From VAZQ01 sp963840535 (GTDB taxonomy: Bacteria > Pseudomonadota > Alphaproteobacteria > Rhizobiales > Xanthobacteraceae), in assembly GCA_963840535.1 (NCBI GenBank), contig CAWIZJ010000062.1, positions 23,654 to 87,653 on the forward strand: 64,000 nt of DNA. The letters are read 5' to 3'. Each line of letters opens with the position of its first letter. The first letter of the stretch is position 1. The notes under the pieces are model-generated. The model was not told the DNA's origin, ran no database searches, and saw only the letters and a program-made list of their open reading frames with translations. This document shows, in pieces, positions 48,729 to 56,197 of this stretch. The position numbers and the translations under genes are program-made.

Positions 48729-49070
48729 ATGCCTACCAACAAGACCAGGACTAGAGCCGCTGCCTCCGCCGCCGCCAGCGCGTCGGTGGTCAAGGCCGAG
48801 TTCGCGCCAAGTATAAGAGACGGCTCGTGCGGCGATGAGCTGGCCGCCAGGCTGAAGGCCCACGTCGCCGCCGCCGACGGCACGGTCGACCTCGCCAAGC
48901 TCAAGGCCCTCGCCGTCGCCAACGGCGTCTGGAAGTCCGACTACGGCAACCTGATCCCGGCCTCGCACGGATGGCGTGCGGCAATCGCTTGCGCGCGCTC
49001 GAGCGCAGCGGCGGTCAAGGTGAAGTGGGGGCGCGGCCGACGGCGAGCGAACAAGGAGCAGGCGACGTGA
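48729..49070 (+). CDS. Small basic protein of the phage-like element (frameshifted)
   Basis: The ATG at 48729 follows TAGGAGCACC. MPTNKTRTRAAASAAASASV is Ala/Thr-rich; the core LAARLKAHVAAADGTVDLAK then LKALAVANGVWKSDYGNL is followed in another frame by PGLARMACGNRLRALERSGG. The pattern 'W..Y..L-N-G-RM-GN-LR' resembles a small conserved phage/plasmid protein, perhaps DNA-binding. Function not assigned. Confidence 0.5.
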   Translation: MPTNKTRTRAAASAAASASVVKAEFAPSIRDGSCGDELAARLKAHVAAADGTVDLAKLKALAVANGVWKSDYGNLIPASHGWRAAIACARSSAAAVKVKWGRGRRRANKEQAT

Positions 49071-49092
49071 GCGACGCACTGCAGGAGCGGCC

Positions 49093-49296
49093 ATGCGATG
49101 GTTCTTCAGTCTGGATGACGACGGCACGGTGCATCTGCTGGCCCGGCTCGAGGGCGACGGGATGATCGGCGACGCACACGAGACGGTGATCGCTGGTCAG
49201 GACTTCTACGGCGTGCCCTACGACGAGCTGCGCGCACGCCGGTCCGGGGTGGTCGCGGTGGACGACAATCGGGTCGGGCGGATCGTCGATGCGTAA
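49093..49296 (+). CDS. Small acidic hypothetical protein, 67 aa
   Basis: The intact frame MRWFFSLDDDGTVHLLARLE, DGMIGDAHETVIAGQDFYGV, PYDELRARRSGVVAVDDNRV. Reading overlaps the next gene's start by 8 bases. No family recognised. Compact, acidic and probably folded; phage-accessory by context. Confidence 0.5.
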   Translation: MRWFFSLDDDGTVHLLARLEGDGMIGDAHETVIAGQDFYGVPYDELRARRSGVVAVDDNRVGRIVDA

Positions 49297-49536
49297 AGTC
49301 ATCGTCGTTGTCGTCGGGCTCGTGCTCGCCGCGCTCGTCAGCGCCAACGCCCAGCCGTTGCCTATCTCAAGGGCAGCGGGCAGTGCTCGTCCGGCTACGT
49401 GCAATCGGGACTATTGCGCTCCGAAATCCGGCGGCACGGTGCGCCCTGCCATCGCAAGACCTGCTGGTGCCTCCTGCCCAGCGGCTGGGCGGCCAGCGGC
49501 GGAGCGTGCGAGCAGATCGGCGGCGGCCGGCGCTGA
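49289..49536 (+). CDS. Small secreted Cys-rich protein (one frameshift)
   Basis: MRKVIVVVVGLVLAALVSAN followed by AQ is a short signal peptide. After a change near 49360 the mature part reads AYLKGSGQCSSGYVQSGLLR, HGAPCHRKTCWCLLPSGWAA and GGACEQIGGGRR with five Cys residues. Probably a disulfide-bonded envelope or secreted protein. Its TGA overlaps the ATG of the next gene. No family recognised. Confidence 0.5.
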
Positions 49537-49795
49537 TGGCGAAAGTACGACTGAACGAACTGGACTGGGGCAAGCCGCACTGGCTGGCCCCGCGTACGAC
49601 TTGCACCTCGACGGCCGGCTGCTCGCTCGCCGCTTGTCGGCCGCGACGGTGCTGCAATATCACCGGGCTCGACGAAGCGAGGTGCAATGGGCGATCGAGC
49701 AGCACGGCGTGTGCAGCACGCTCGATGCCAGCGGCCGTGAGCTGCAGATCGTCGGCTTCGGCGATGAACTTACCGAAGGAGACCATCTGAAATGA
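49536..49795 (+). CDS. Small hypothetical protein, about 86 aa (one frameshift)
   Basis: MAKVRLNELDWGKPHWLA begins at the ATG overlapping the previous stop (TGATG). In the second frame it continues YDLHLDGRLLARRLSAATVL, QYHRARRSEVQWAIEQHGVC and GRELQIVGFGDELTEGDHLK. No family recognised; it directly precedes the integrase. Confidence 0.45.
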
Positions 49796-49808
49796 CGACC
49801 GTGTCATA

Positions 49809-51152
49809 TTGACCGACAAGTTGGTGGCGGCGCTGCGGCCGGGGGACAAGAGTTTCCATGTCATGGACGCGCTCGTCCCCGGTCTGCTCGTTTCAGTCAA
49901 TCCCGGCGGCGCGGTGACGTTCATGCTGCGAACGCGGATCGGGTCCGGCTATCCGGTGCGGCGCGCCATCGGCCAGCGCGGCCATGTCACGGTCGAGCAG
50001 GCCCGGCGCACCGCGCGCGAGTGGATCGAGCTGCTGCACAACGGCGGCAGCCCGGAGGAGGCGCGGCGGGAGGCGCGGGCGGCCGAGCGCGAGGCGCGGG
50101 CGGCGGCCGAGGCGGCGGCCAGCGCCACCGTGCGGGTGGTGGCCGACCAGTTCTGCGGCTCGCGTCAGCTGCAGGCGCAGCGCAAGGGCCGGAGTGGTGG
50201 CGCGCATCATCAGGAACGAGCTGGTGCGGCGTGGGGCGAGCGGCCGATCGGTGAGATCACGTCACCGCGACGTCGAGACGCTGGTCGAGCGCATCATCGA
50301 GCGCAGCGCCGCCCGGCGCGCCGCCCGCAACGGACGGCGGCCAGCCCCGCACCCCGTTCTATGCTCACAACGTGCTCGACGCCGCCCGAGCGCTGTTCAG
50401 CTACGCCGTCGACGTGTTGGAGGTGATCGAGAATAACCCATGTGACCGCCTCGCCCGCAAGCGCGCCAGGACATCATCGGTCCCAAGACCAGCCGCAGCG
50501 CGGACGCTTGAGCGACGACGAGGTGCAGGCACTGTGGAAGGCGGCGGGGAGGCTGGGCTATCCGTTCGGATCCATGTATCGACTACTGGTGCTGAGCGGC
50601 TGCCGGCTGAACGAGGTGGCGCAGGCGAGGTGGTGCGAGTTCGATCTCGACAAGGCGCTGTGGGTGATCCCGGCGGCGCGCGCCAAGAGCAACCGGCCGC
50701 ACGAGGTGCCGCTGACGCCGCCGATGCTGGAGCTGCTGGCGACGCTGCCGCGGTTCCGGCGCGGCGACTGTCTGTTCTCGACCAGCTACGGCGTCAGGCC
50801 GGCGGCCGGGTTCTCGCGTGCCAAGGAGCGGCTCGATGCGCTGATGCTGAGCTATCTGCGGGCGCAGGCCCGGCTGCGCGGCGACGATCCCGCCGCCGTC
50901 AAGCTCGAGGCGTGGGTCAATCACGATCTCCGAAGGGTGGTGCGGTCCGGGCTGGCGAAGCTGAAGGTACAAGATCATGTGGCCGAGCTGTGTCTCGGCC
51001 ACGCGCGCAAAGGGCTTGCGGGGGTGTATGATCAACATTCCTACTTGAGCGAGAAACGCGAGGCGCTTGAACGATGGTCAGCATTACTGCACAGCCTCGT
51101 AAGCCCACCGCCGTCAGGCGGAAACGTGGTAAGGCTGCGACAAGCCCGGTGA
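49809..51152 (+). CDS. int: Tyrosine integrase with DUF4102-type arm domain (multiply frameshifted)
   Basis: The N-terminal arm-type domain reads LTDKLVAALRPGDKSFHVMD, PGLLVSVNPGGAVTFMLRTR and GHVTVEQARRTAREWIEL. The core-binding region is split over frames (IGEITSRDVETLVERIIERS, LDAARALFSYAVDVLEVIEN). The catalytic domain is LSDDEVQALWKAAGRLGYPF, LLVLSGCRLNEVAQARWCEF (Arg), HDLRRVVRSGL (HxxR), CLGHARKG (His) and VYDQHSYLSE (Tyr). At least four frame changes occur. Length (~447 codons) and domains fit integrases of genomic islands and prophages. A TTG start at 49809 is used; an ATG at 49792 is out of frame. Confidence 0.85.
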
Positions 51153-51262
51153 AGATCCGCCAACTGCGGGACCGGTTGAGCCAGGGCATGTCTGGGTTCC
51201 TGCTGTTCCACATCGGAAGTTTGGCCGACTTTAAATTCATCGCAGTTGGAGGCCGCCATTGA
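51074..51262 (+). CDS. Small basic ORF overlapping the integrase 3' end
   Basis: MVSITAQPRKPTAVRRKRGK, then KIRQLRDRLSQGMSGFLLFH and FKFIAVGGRH. It overlaps the integrase by 79 bases in another frame and its TGA overlaps the ATG of the next gene (ATGA-type). Its ending position makes a real small gene plausible, but similarity is lacking. Confidence 0.35.
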   Translation: MVSITAQPRKPTAVRRKRGKAATSPVKIRQLRDRLSQGMSGFLLFHIGSLADFKFIAVGGRH

Positions 51263-51787
51263 AGCGGCGAGACCTGGCGCGATCCAGCGAACAAGGGTGC
51301 TTCGAAGAAGACCGCGGCGATCTGCGGCCGCTGGCGAAGCTGTTGCGCTCCGACGCACCGCTGCCGGAGGAACCGCGCGCAATGCTGGCCGATGTGCTGG
51401 AGCGCCACCAGCTCAAGTCTATTACCACTCGCACCTCCGAGCTATACGTTATCGAAGAGCGAGTTCGATACGCTGTCGCTGTCGGATTCCGTGGACCTAT
51501 TCCATGAACAGATGCCGGAATATGTGAAGCGCGGCCCCTACACCAAAGACGAAATTGAAAAAGCGGTGAAGGTGATGCAGCAGCGCGCAAAGGCGGCGGG
51601 GCGCGGCTATCGTAACATTGACGGCAAGCGGGCAGCGAAGGAGCTACGAGAACAGCGCTATCGCGATTATTTCAATGCTTATACCAATTATTACAGTTTC
51701 AACGATCGCGAGTGCAAGCAATTCAAAAGCGCACTCTCAGGCAAGCACGGCCCGATCAATCGGATAAAGAAGGCGATCCAACCCTAA
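51259..51787 (+). CDS. Hypothetical protein of the phage-like element (frameshifted)
   Basis: MKRRDLARSSEQGCFEEDRG, LRPLAKLLRSDAPLPEEPRA and MLADVLERHQLK in the first frame, then FDTLSLSDSVDLFHEQMPEY, VKRGPYTKDEIEKAVKVMQQ and RNIDGKRAAKELREQRYRDY in a second. Mostly helical and charged. G+C drops after 51430, unlike the flanking genes. No family recognised. A 13-bp hairpin follows 28 bases after the stop. Confidence 0.4.
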
Positions 51788-51814
51788 GCCCCCATCCGTC
51801 GCCGAGCTGAGGTT

Positions 51815-51844
51815 CCGCCAGGCTCACTCGGGTGAGCCTGGCGG
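51815..51844. terminator. Perfect 13-bp hairpin, terminator-like
   Basis: CCGCCAGGCTCAC (51815-51827), loop TCGG, GTGAGCCTGGCGG (51832-51844). It lies just after the stop at 51787. No U-tract follows on either strand. Confidence 0.55.
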
Positions 51845-51907
51845 TTCGTCGCGCGGTCGTAACGTGAAAGACTTCGCGGAGTTCAGGAAGCTCCGGAGAA
51901 GCCCGCA

Positions 51908-52358
51908 GTGACTGTTCGGCAAACCCTCCAGCGCGGTCGTGCCGAGCTGATGCGCAGCTCTCGTCATCGGGGCGAGCAGGAGCCACAGCCGCAGCAACCG
52001 GTGCTGCCCGCGCCTGAGCCGCAAGCTGCGCCGCAACGCCCCGTCTCTCCGCCGCCGCGACCCGTCGACGTCGCCGCCGCACCGGTCGGCCCGCACCAGG
52101 GGCGCGCCCGGAAGCAGCAGTTGTTTCAAAACCATGATCCACCGTTTGGCGGCGAGCGCTTCCTTCGCTTGGAGGAACTTCTGGCACTCCAGAATTTTCA
52201 GCTCGAAAAGCACCGCCAGACGGATGTGGCAACGCGGCGACGCACCTGCGCCCGTTAAAATCGCAAAGCGGGTAATCGCGTGGAAATTGTCGACGATCAC
52301 CAACTACATCGACTGCGTTTCGGCCGGAAAACCTTGGTCGGAATGGGAGAAAAAGTGA
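51908..52358 (+). CDS. Pro/Gln-rich hypothetical protein (one frameshift)
   Basis: MTVRQTLQRGRAELMRSSRH is followed by a low-complexity Pro/Gln/Ala tract (EPQPQQPVLPAPEPQAAPQR) and FGGERFLRLEELLALQNFQL. After a change near 52225 it continues GDAPAPVKIAKRVIAWKLST and ITNYIDCVSAGKPWSEWEKK. A flexible N-terminal linker and a helical C-terminal domain. Function unknown; followed 2 bases later by a 12-bp hairpin. Confidence 0.45.
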
Positions 52359-52360
52359 AA

Positions 52361-52390
52361 CCCCAGCCGCAGCGCCAACTGCGGCTGGGG
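52361..52390. terminator. Perfect 12-bp hairpin, terminator-like
   Basis: CCCCAGCCGCAG (52361-52372), loop CGCCAA, CTGCGGCTGGGG (52379-52390). It starts 3 bases after the preceding stop codon. No U-tract. Confidence 0.55.
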
Positions 52391-52571
52391 CGAAGAGCGG
52401 CAATGTTAGCGACCACGACCGAAGCCTAGCGAAAGGACCACGACCATGATCTAGCCCCCACTCGACCATAAGCCGGCGCTTGACACAAGTTTCGCGCGCC
52501 GCGCTCCCCAGAAATCAAATTTTGGAATCGACCCGAACGGGCGGCGTGTGCCGCCAGAGGAGTACCTTGTC

Positions 52572-53398
52572 ATGTTTTCGTTCCTTGAAAATCACCAGCT
52601 AGTCGAGATTGGCCCAGAGTGCGGTGGCACGCCGAAAGAGGGCCGATTTGATTGGCACGACTACGTCCACGTGGCGAGCGGATGGCCAGAAGAGGCGCTG
52701 GCTCTGCTGCCGGTGCTCCACGATCCGGGGTTCTCGTTTGCTGAAGTCGCGGACAACGCTCCGCATTGGCAAGACGCCAACGCTCGCGTGTTGCTCGCAG
52801 CCATCGAGCTGTGGAGAAGTAGTTCGCGCCTTTGCGGCGATCTCGGGCACGCCGGATTCCGCAACGGGCCAAGTGAGAACGACCTGCGCGATGTTCCAGC
52901 TGTCTTGGCTTGGGTCGAACGACAAATCGTCACGTCGTTCAGCGACCAACAGGCCGCCACGCTGGCGGTGGCAAAATGGCGACAGGAAGTCGCCGCGATC
53001 GGCGTCACCTCCAAACGCCAGCGGCAGCTCGCCCGCGTCCGCCGCGCCTTCGACGAGCTAACGGCCGCAATTGACGGTGCCGATGCGCTCGAGGGTGAGG
53101 AATGCATTTTTGGCGAGCACAGCGTCGAGAAGTGCCTGTCCGAGCTAGAGGAGCAGATTGCTCGACGAACGGCGAGTGCAGCCGGTCGTCGAGCGCTGCC
53201 TGGCCGAAATCGAGGACAGGATTGCCGACGAACGTCGGAAGCTTGCCGGCGCCTGCGAGGGCGCGCTTCAGGGATTCCAGATCCCGCCGGGCGCGGATCG
53301 CGGCGTCCTTGTCGAGGCCACCGATCCGGGCGCCCTCGAGTTCGATCGACAATTGGCTCGCAGCCGCCGCGAGCGCCCGACAGCGGAAGGGAGAGTAA
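52572..53398 (+). CDS. Hypothetical protein with coiled-coil C-terminus (frameshifted)
   Basis: The ATG at 52572 follows AGAGGAG at 52556-52562. MFSFLENHQLVEIGPECGGT, FDWHDYVHVASGWPEEALAL and LVGWVER-like LAWVERQIVTSFSDQQAATL form the N-terminal part; a helical part follows (RQRQLARVRRAFDELTAAID, VEKCLSELEEQI). After a change near 53160 it reads LDERRVQPVVERCLAEIEDR and IADERRKLAGACEGALQGF; the last ~35 residues depend on a further shift, giving a stop at 53398. No family recognised. It heads the ATGA-coupled chain. Confidence 0.5.
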
Positions 53399-53401
53399 GC
53401 G

Positions 53402-53827
53402 ATGAGTAGCAACGAGATCGAACGTCTGACGCGCCAGGAGGCGATCGCGGCCGGCGCGAATCGGTATTACGGGAAAATTTGTCCGAAACATCCGGAACTG
53501 AACGGAAAGCGTCGAGTCACAAGCGGCCACTGCATACGGTGTTTCAATCGCTACATCCACACCCAGCAGCAGCGGCGGCTTCTCGCCGAGTCGGAGTTTT
53601 ACAACGAACTGCTCGCCAAGTTCACAACGGAGCGGCAAGTCCAACAGCTCTTGCAGCGGCAAGTGCAACAGCCACAGCTTCTGCAGCGGCTCATACGGCA
53701 GCTGGGGCACCATATGGTGCAGCTCGTGTTCCAACAAGTGAAGCAGCACAAGGCGCGTCACAGCAATGGAGGAGGAATGTTGGCCCACCGACCGGCAGCA
53801 ACCGCCGCCAGGAGGTCTTCACGATGA
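53402..53827 (+). CDS. Zinc-knuckle-like Gln-rich protein
   Basis: Intact, 141 residues. MSSNEIERLTRQEAIAAGAN precedes a Cys/His cluster RYYGKICPKHPELNGKRRVT then SGHCIRCFNRYIHT (C-x2-H ... C-x2-C), typical of small zinc-binding phage proteins. The C-terminus is rich in Gln and Leu (QVQQLLQRQVQQPQLLQRLI). The stop overlaps the next start as ATGA. Its function is unknown; nucleic-acid binding is plausible. Confidence 0.55.
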   Translation: MSSNEIERLTRQEAIAAGANRYYGKICPKHPELNGKRRVTSGHCIRCFNRYIHTQQQRRLLAESEFYNELLAKFTTERQVQQLLQRQVQQPQLLQRLIRQLGHHMVQLVFQQVKQHKARHSNGGGMLAHRPAATAARRSSR

Positions 53828-54135
53828 GACCCCCGACCGCGCACGATCGTGAGCGGCGTCGGCGCCTCAGCGCGCTGCGCTATCAATACAAGGAGGAGCG
53901 GAAGACGCGGCTCAGGCAAATGCAAAGTCTGGCGGCCTTCTTGCAGTCGCCAGGTGGCGCCAGCTGGCACCTGATGCTGCCGGCCGGCGATCTCGAGCAC
54001 CTCGCCGCCGCCGGCATCGACAGCCTCAACCGCCTGTTGATCTGGGCGCACGAGCGCGGGCCGGAGCATTTCACCAGTGAGGACTACCGAGGCCTGTGGG
54101 CGGACTACAGCGAGTGGAAGGAGACGCGCACATGA
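53824..54135 (+). CDS. Small helical hypothetical protein, 103 aa
   Basis: MRPPTAHDRERRRRLSALRY, KEERKTRLRQMQSLAAFLQS, GASWHLMLPAGDLEHLAAAG and IDSLNRLLIWAHERGPEHFT. Very basic N-terminus, helical remainder. Both ends use 4-base ATGA overlaps (53824 and 54132), so its translation is coupled to both neighbours. No family recognised. Confidence 0.55.
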   Translation: MRPPTAHDRERRRRLSALRYQYKEERKTRLRQMQSLAAFLQSPGGASWHLMLPAGDLEHLAAAGIDSLNRLLIWAHERGPEHFTSEDYRGLWADYSEWKETRT

Positions 54136-54380
54136 CCGCGAAGAAGAGAAGGCGACGGGCGTCGAGGGCGGACCGCGAGACCGCGGCCTTCTGGCGACAA
54201 CACAATCGCCGCGAGCGCGCGCTGTGGGTGGCCGAGGGGCGCTCGCTCGCCGACTACGAGAACGTTGACGGGGTGAGGAAGTGGCGACGGGCGAAGTTCG
54301 AGAAGGAGGATGCCGAGATGCGACGGGCCTGGTTGCGCGACCATCCCGGCCGGCCGCTCTCGAGCACGAGTGCAGCATGA
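54132..54380 (+). CDS. Small Arg-rich hypothetical protein, 82 aa
   Basis: MTAKKRRRRASRADRETAAF, WRQHNRRERALWVAEGRSLA and VRKWRRAKFEKEDAEMRRAW. Strongly basic with many Trp and Arg, so nucleic-acid binding is plausible. Linked by ATGA to the gene before and to a 24-codon ORF after. Confidence 0.55.
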   Translation: MTAKKRRRRASRADRETAAFWRQHNRRERALWVAEGRSLADYENVDGVRKWRRAKFEKEDAEMRRAWLRDHPGRPLSSTSAA

Positions 54381-54451
54381 CGGACGCCGAGCATGAGGAA
54401 TATCGCCAATGGTACGCCGCCCGCTATCCCGACGCCCTGTTGCTGCCATGA
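54377..54451 (+). CDS. 24-residue microprotein in the ATGA-coupled chain
   Basis: MTDAEHEEYRQWYAARYPDA then LLLP and TGA. The ATG overlaps the previous stop and the TGA overlaps the next ATG (54448), both as ATGA. Its exact fit between the two genes argues for real translation, at least as a coupling device. An unremarkable acidic/aromatic peptide. Confidence 0.5.
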   Translation: MTDAEHEEYRQWYAARYPDALLLP

Positions 54452-54843
54452 GCACGAGCCGCAACCTGCTCATCTCCACCGTTACGGCAGCTGAAATCGC
54501 CGCCGCGGGCCTCGACCTCAGCAATACTCCTGAAACCTGGCTGTGCGCCGACTGCGGCGTCGACACCGCGCCCGGCAACCCTACCAGGTTCGAAGCGGAG
54601 ACCGCGCTCAAGCAGCTGGGCGAGGTCAGGTTCCCGATCGACGACCGATGCGAGGTCTACACCGTCCGCGACCACGTCTGGGCGAAGGCCGGCATCGAGC
54701 CGCTGGGCGGTTGCCTGTGCGTCGGATGCATCGAGAGGCGCCTCGGCCGTCAACTGCGGCCGAAGGACTTTCAGCGGGACCATCCCCTCAACGAAGTGCC
54801 CGGGACCCCGCGGCTCATGCAGCGACGAGGGGATCGACGATGA
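54448..54843 (+). CDS. Protein with paired CxxC zinc-ribbon, 131 aa
   Basis: MSTSRNLLISTVTAAEIAAA, then WLCADCGVDTAPGNPTRFEA (C-x2-C), YTVRDHVWAKAGIEPLGGCL, CVGCIERRLGRQLRPKDFQR (C-x2-C) and HPLNEVPGTPRL. The two CxxC pairs would bind one zinc. The pattern 'VW..AG...G-LC..C-E-RLGR-L-DF' recurs in small phage and actinobacterial proteins of unknown role. Intact. Coupled to the gene before and to an ATG at 54840. Confidence 0.6.
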   Translation: MSTSRNLLISTVTAAEIAAAGLDLSNTPETWLCADCGVDTAPGNPTRFEAETALKQLGEVRFPIDDRCEVYTVRDHVWAKAGIEPLGGCLCVGCIERRLGRQLRPKDFQRDHPLNEVPGTPRLMQRRGDRR

Positions 54844-55150
54844 CTCCCGCGGCGCCCGCCGGACGTCTCCAGGATCAGGCGCGGGGGTCCGGTCGCTCTC
54901 GGAGGGGGTCGTCCTGGGCCGCGGAGCCATCTCCAATTCGCTCGCCGGACGGCGGGCGGCATCGGGGCGGGTCGAGCGGGCGAGCGCGTTCCGGAGTCAA
55001 GCGGCGAGGAGAAGCATCGGAGAAATATCGAGAGATCGGCGGCGGCGGCACGACGAATACTTCACGGCGCCCGGTCGTCATGTTCGACTTGTTCTCGATA
55101 CCAGTGAGGTCGCGCACTTGGGGGTGCGCGACCTCAGGAACTCTTAGTAA
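54840..55150 (+). CDS. Doubtful ORF after the ATGA chain
   Basis: An ATG overlaps the previous stop. MTPAAPAGRLQDQARGSGRS and a Ser/Gly/Arg-rich stretch follow, but composition is unlike the other genes and an indel is possible. The frame stays open past 55150 to 55301, across a strong hairpin at 55106-55135. I treat it as low-confidence. Confidence 0.25.
55106..55135. terminator. Perfect 12-bp hairpin, terminator-like
   Basis: GAGGTCGCGCAC (55106-55117), loop TTGGGG, GTGCGCGACCTC (55124-55135). It marks the end of the small-gene chain. No U-tract follows. Confidence 0.55.
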
Positions 55151-55261
55151 AGGCGGGTTGCGAAGACCGCCGACGAGGTGTGTAGTGAGCGCTTACACGA
55201 AAACACAGCCTCGGAAGCGACGCAACCCATCCGCCACACCAGGTGAGAATGGAGTTGCGAA

Positions 55262-55519
55262 ATGTCACCGACCATCATCGAAGCAAACGGCGCACGCCTG
55301 AACCGGGGCCAGCGTCGCCGCCTCATACGTCAACTGAAGCAGGTGATGGACGACGACGGCGATCATTGCGGCATCTGCCGCGCCGCCTTCACCAGCAACT
55401 GCAACAGCTACGGCGGCATCGACGCCGACGGCCGGGCGGTGATGGTGGGTGACTGCTGCCAGCCGCGTCTCCGCTACGAGCTGGCACGCGGGATCTATCT
55501 GCAGCACCGCCGCGTTTGA
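55262..55519 (+). CDS. Small Cys-rich (zinc-binding) protein, 85 aa
   Basis: MSPTIIEANGARLNRGQRRR, LIRQLKQVMDDDGDHCGICR, AAFTSNCNSYGGIDADGRAV and MVGDCCQPRLRYELARGIYL. C-x2-C, a third Cys and a terminal CC could form a zinc site similar to recombination-endonuclease-like or HNH-like knuckles, but no catalytic His is obvious. Its TGA overlaps the next ATG (TGATG at 55517-55521). Confidence 0.55.
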   Translation: MSPTIIEANGARLNRGQRRRLIRQLKQVMDDDGDHCGICRAAFTSNCNSYGGIDADGRAVMVGDCCQPRLRYELARGIYLQHRRV

Positions 55520-56059
55520 TGAGCTGGCGGAACTCGCCGCCCAGCACCCAGATGCCACCACCAGCAGGCCGCCGCGCACGCGGGCGGAGATCGATGCCGC
55601 CGTCGCCGACTGGCGCAGCTCGCTCGCCAAGCTGGACGACTGGAGTGCGGACATGGCGAAACAGGCCGGGGTGCGGTCGACGCGCCCATCTTCAGAGACA
55701 GCGAGCAGAAGAGCGACGACGCGGCCTGGTTCAAAGCCAACCCGCAACGCTCGCACCGGCTGCGGCCGCCGTTCGAGGGCGAGTGGATCAGCCTGCAGCC
55801 TGACCCCGACGCCGCGGTTCCCGCCGGCTATGTGGCGCGGGTGCTGGTGCGCCAGGTGAGACCAGGCGCGAGGGTGCGGTGCGGCTGGTACCACCGGGCG
55901 GAGGCTCCCGATCTCGACTTTGAACCGGTACTGCACGCGCTGTTCGACCTGCTGCACGACGACCGCCGCGAGCAGGGCAAGCCGATCGGCGGTCGCGAGC
56001 TGCTTGCGCATGCGGCGAAATACCTGGAGGCAGCGGAGCAAGACCCCGAGGCGGCATGA
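55519..56059 (+). CDS. Hypothetical protein of the phage-like element, about 180 aa (frameshifted)
   Basis: From the ATG at 55519, one base change gives ELAELAAQHPDATTSRPPRT, RAEIDAAVADWRSSLAKLDD and WSADMAKQAGV. A second change near 55675 gives APIFRDSEQKSDDAAWFKAN, PQRSHRLRPPFEGEWISLQP, GYVARVLVRQVRPGARVRCG, FEPVLHALFDLLHDDRREQG and GGRELLAHAAKYLEAAEQDP. The family is unfamiliar to me. Its stop overlaps a further 15-codon ORF (56056-56103). Expressed with the preceding Cys-rich gene. Confidence 0.5.
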
Positions 56060-56197
56060 ATGGACGCAGCAGCAGGAAGGAGAGCGATCAAATGACGACC
56101 TAAACAGTGAACTACCAGCACGACGCAACCAGTTCCTTCAACCCGATAGGAGACGAGCCAATGAACCCTAAATCAAAGACTCTGACGAGGTGCGGCT

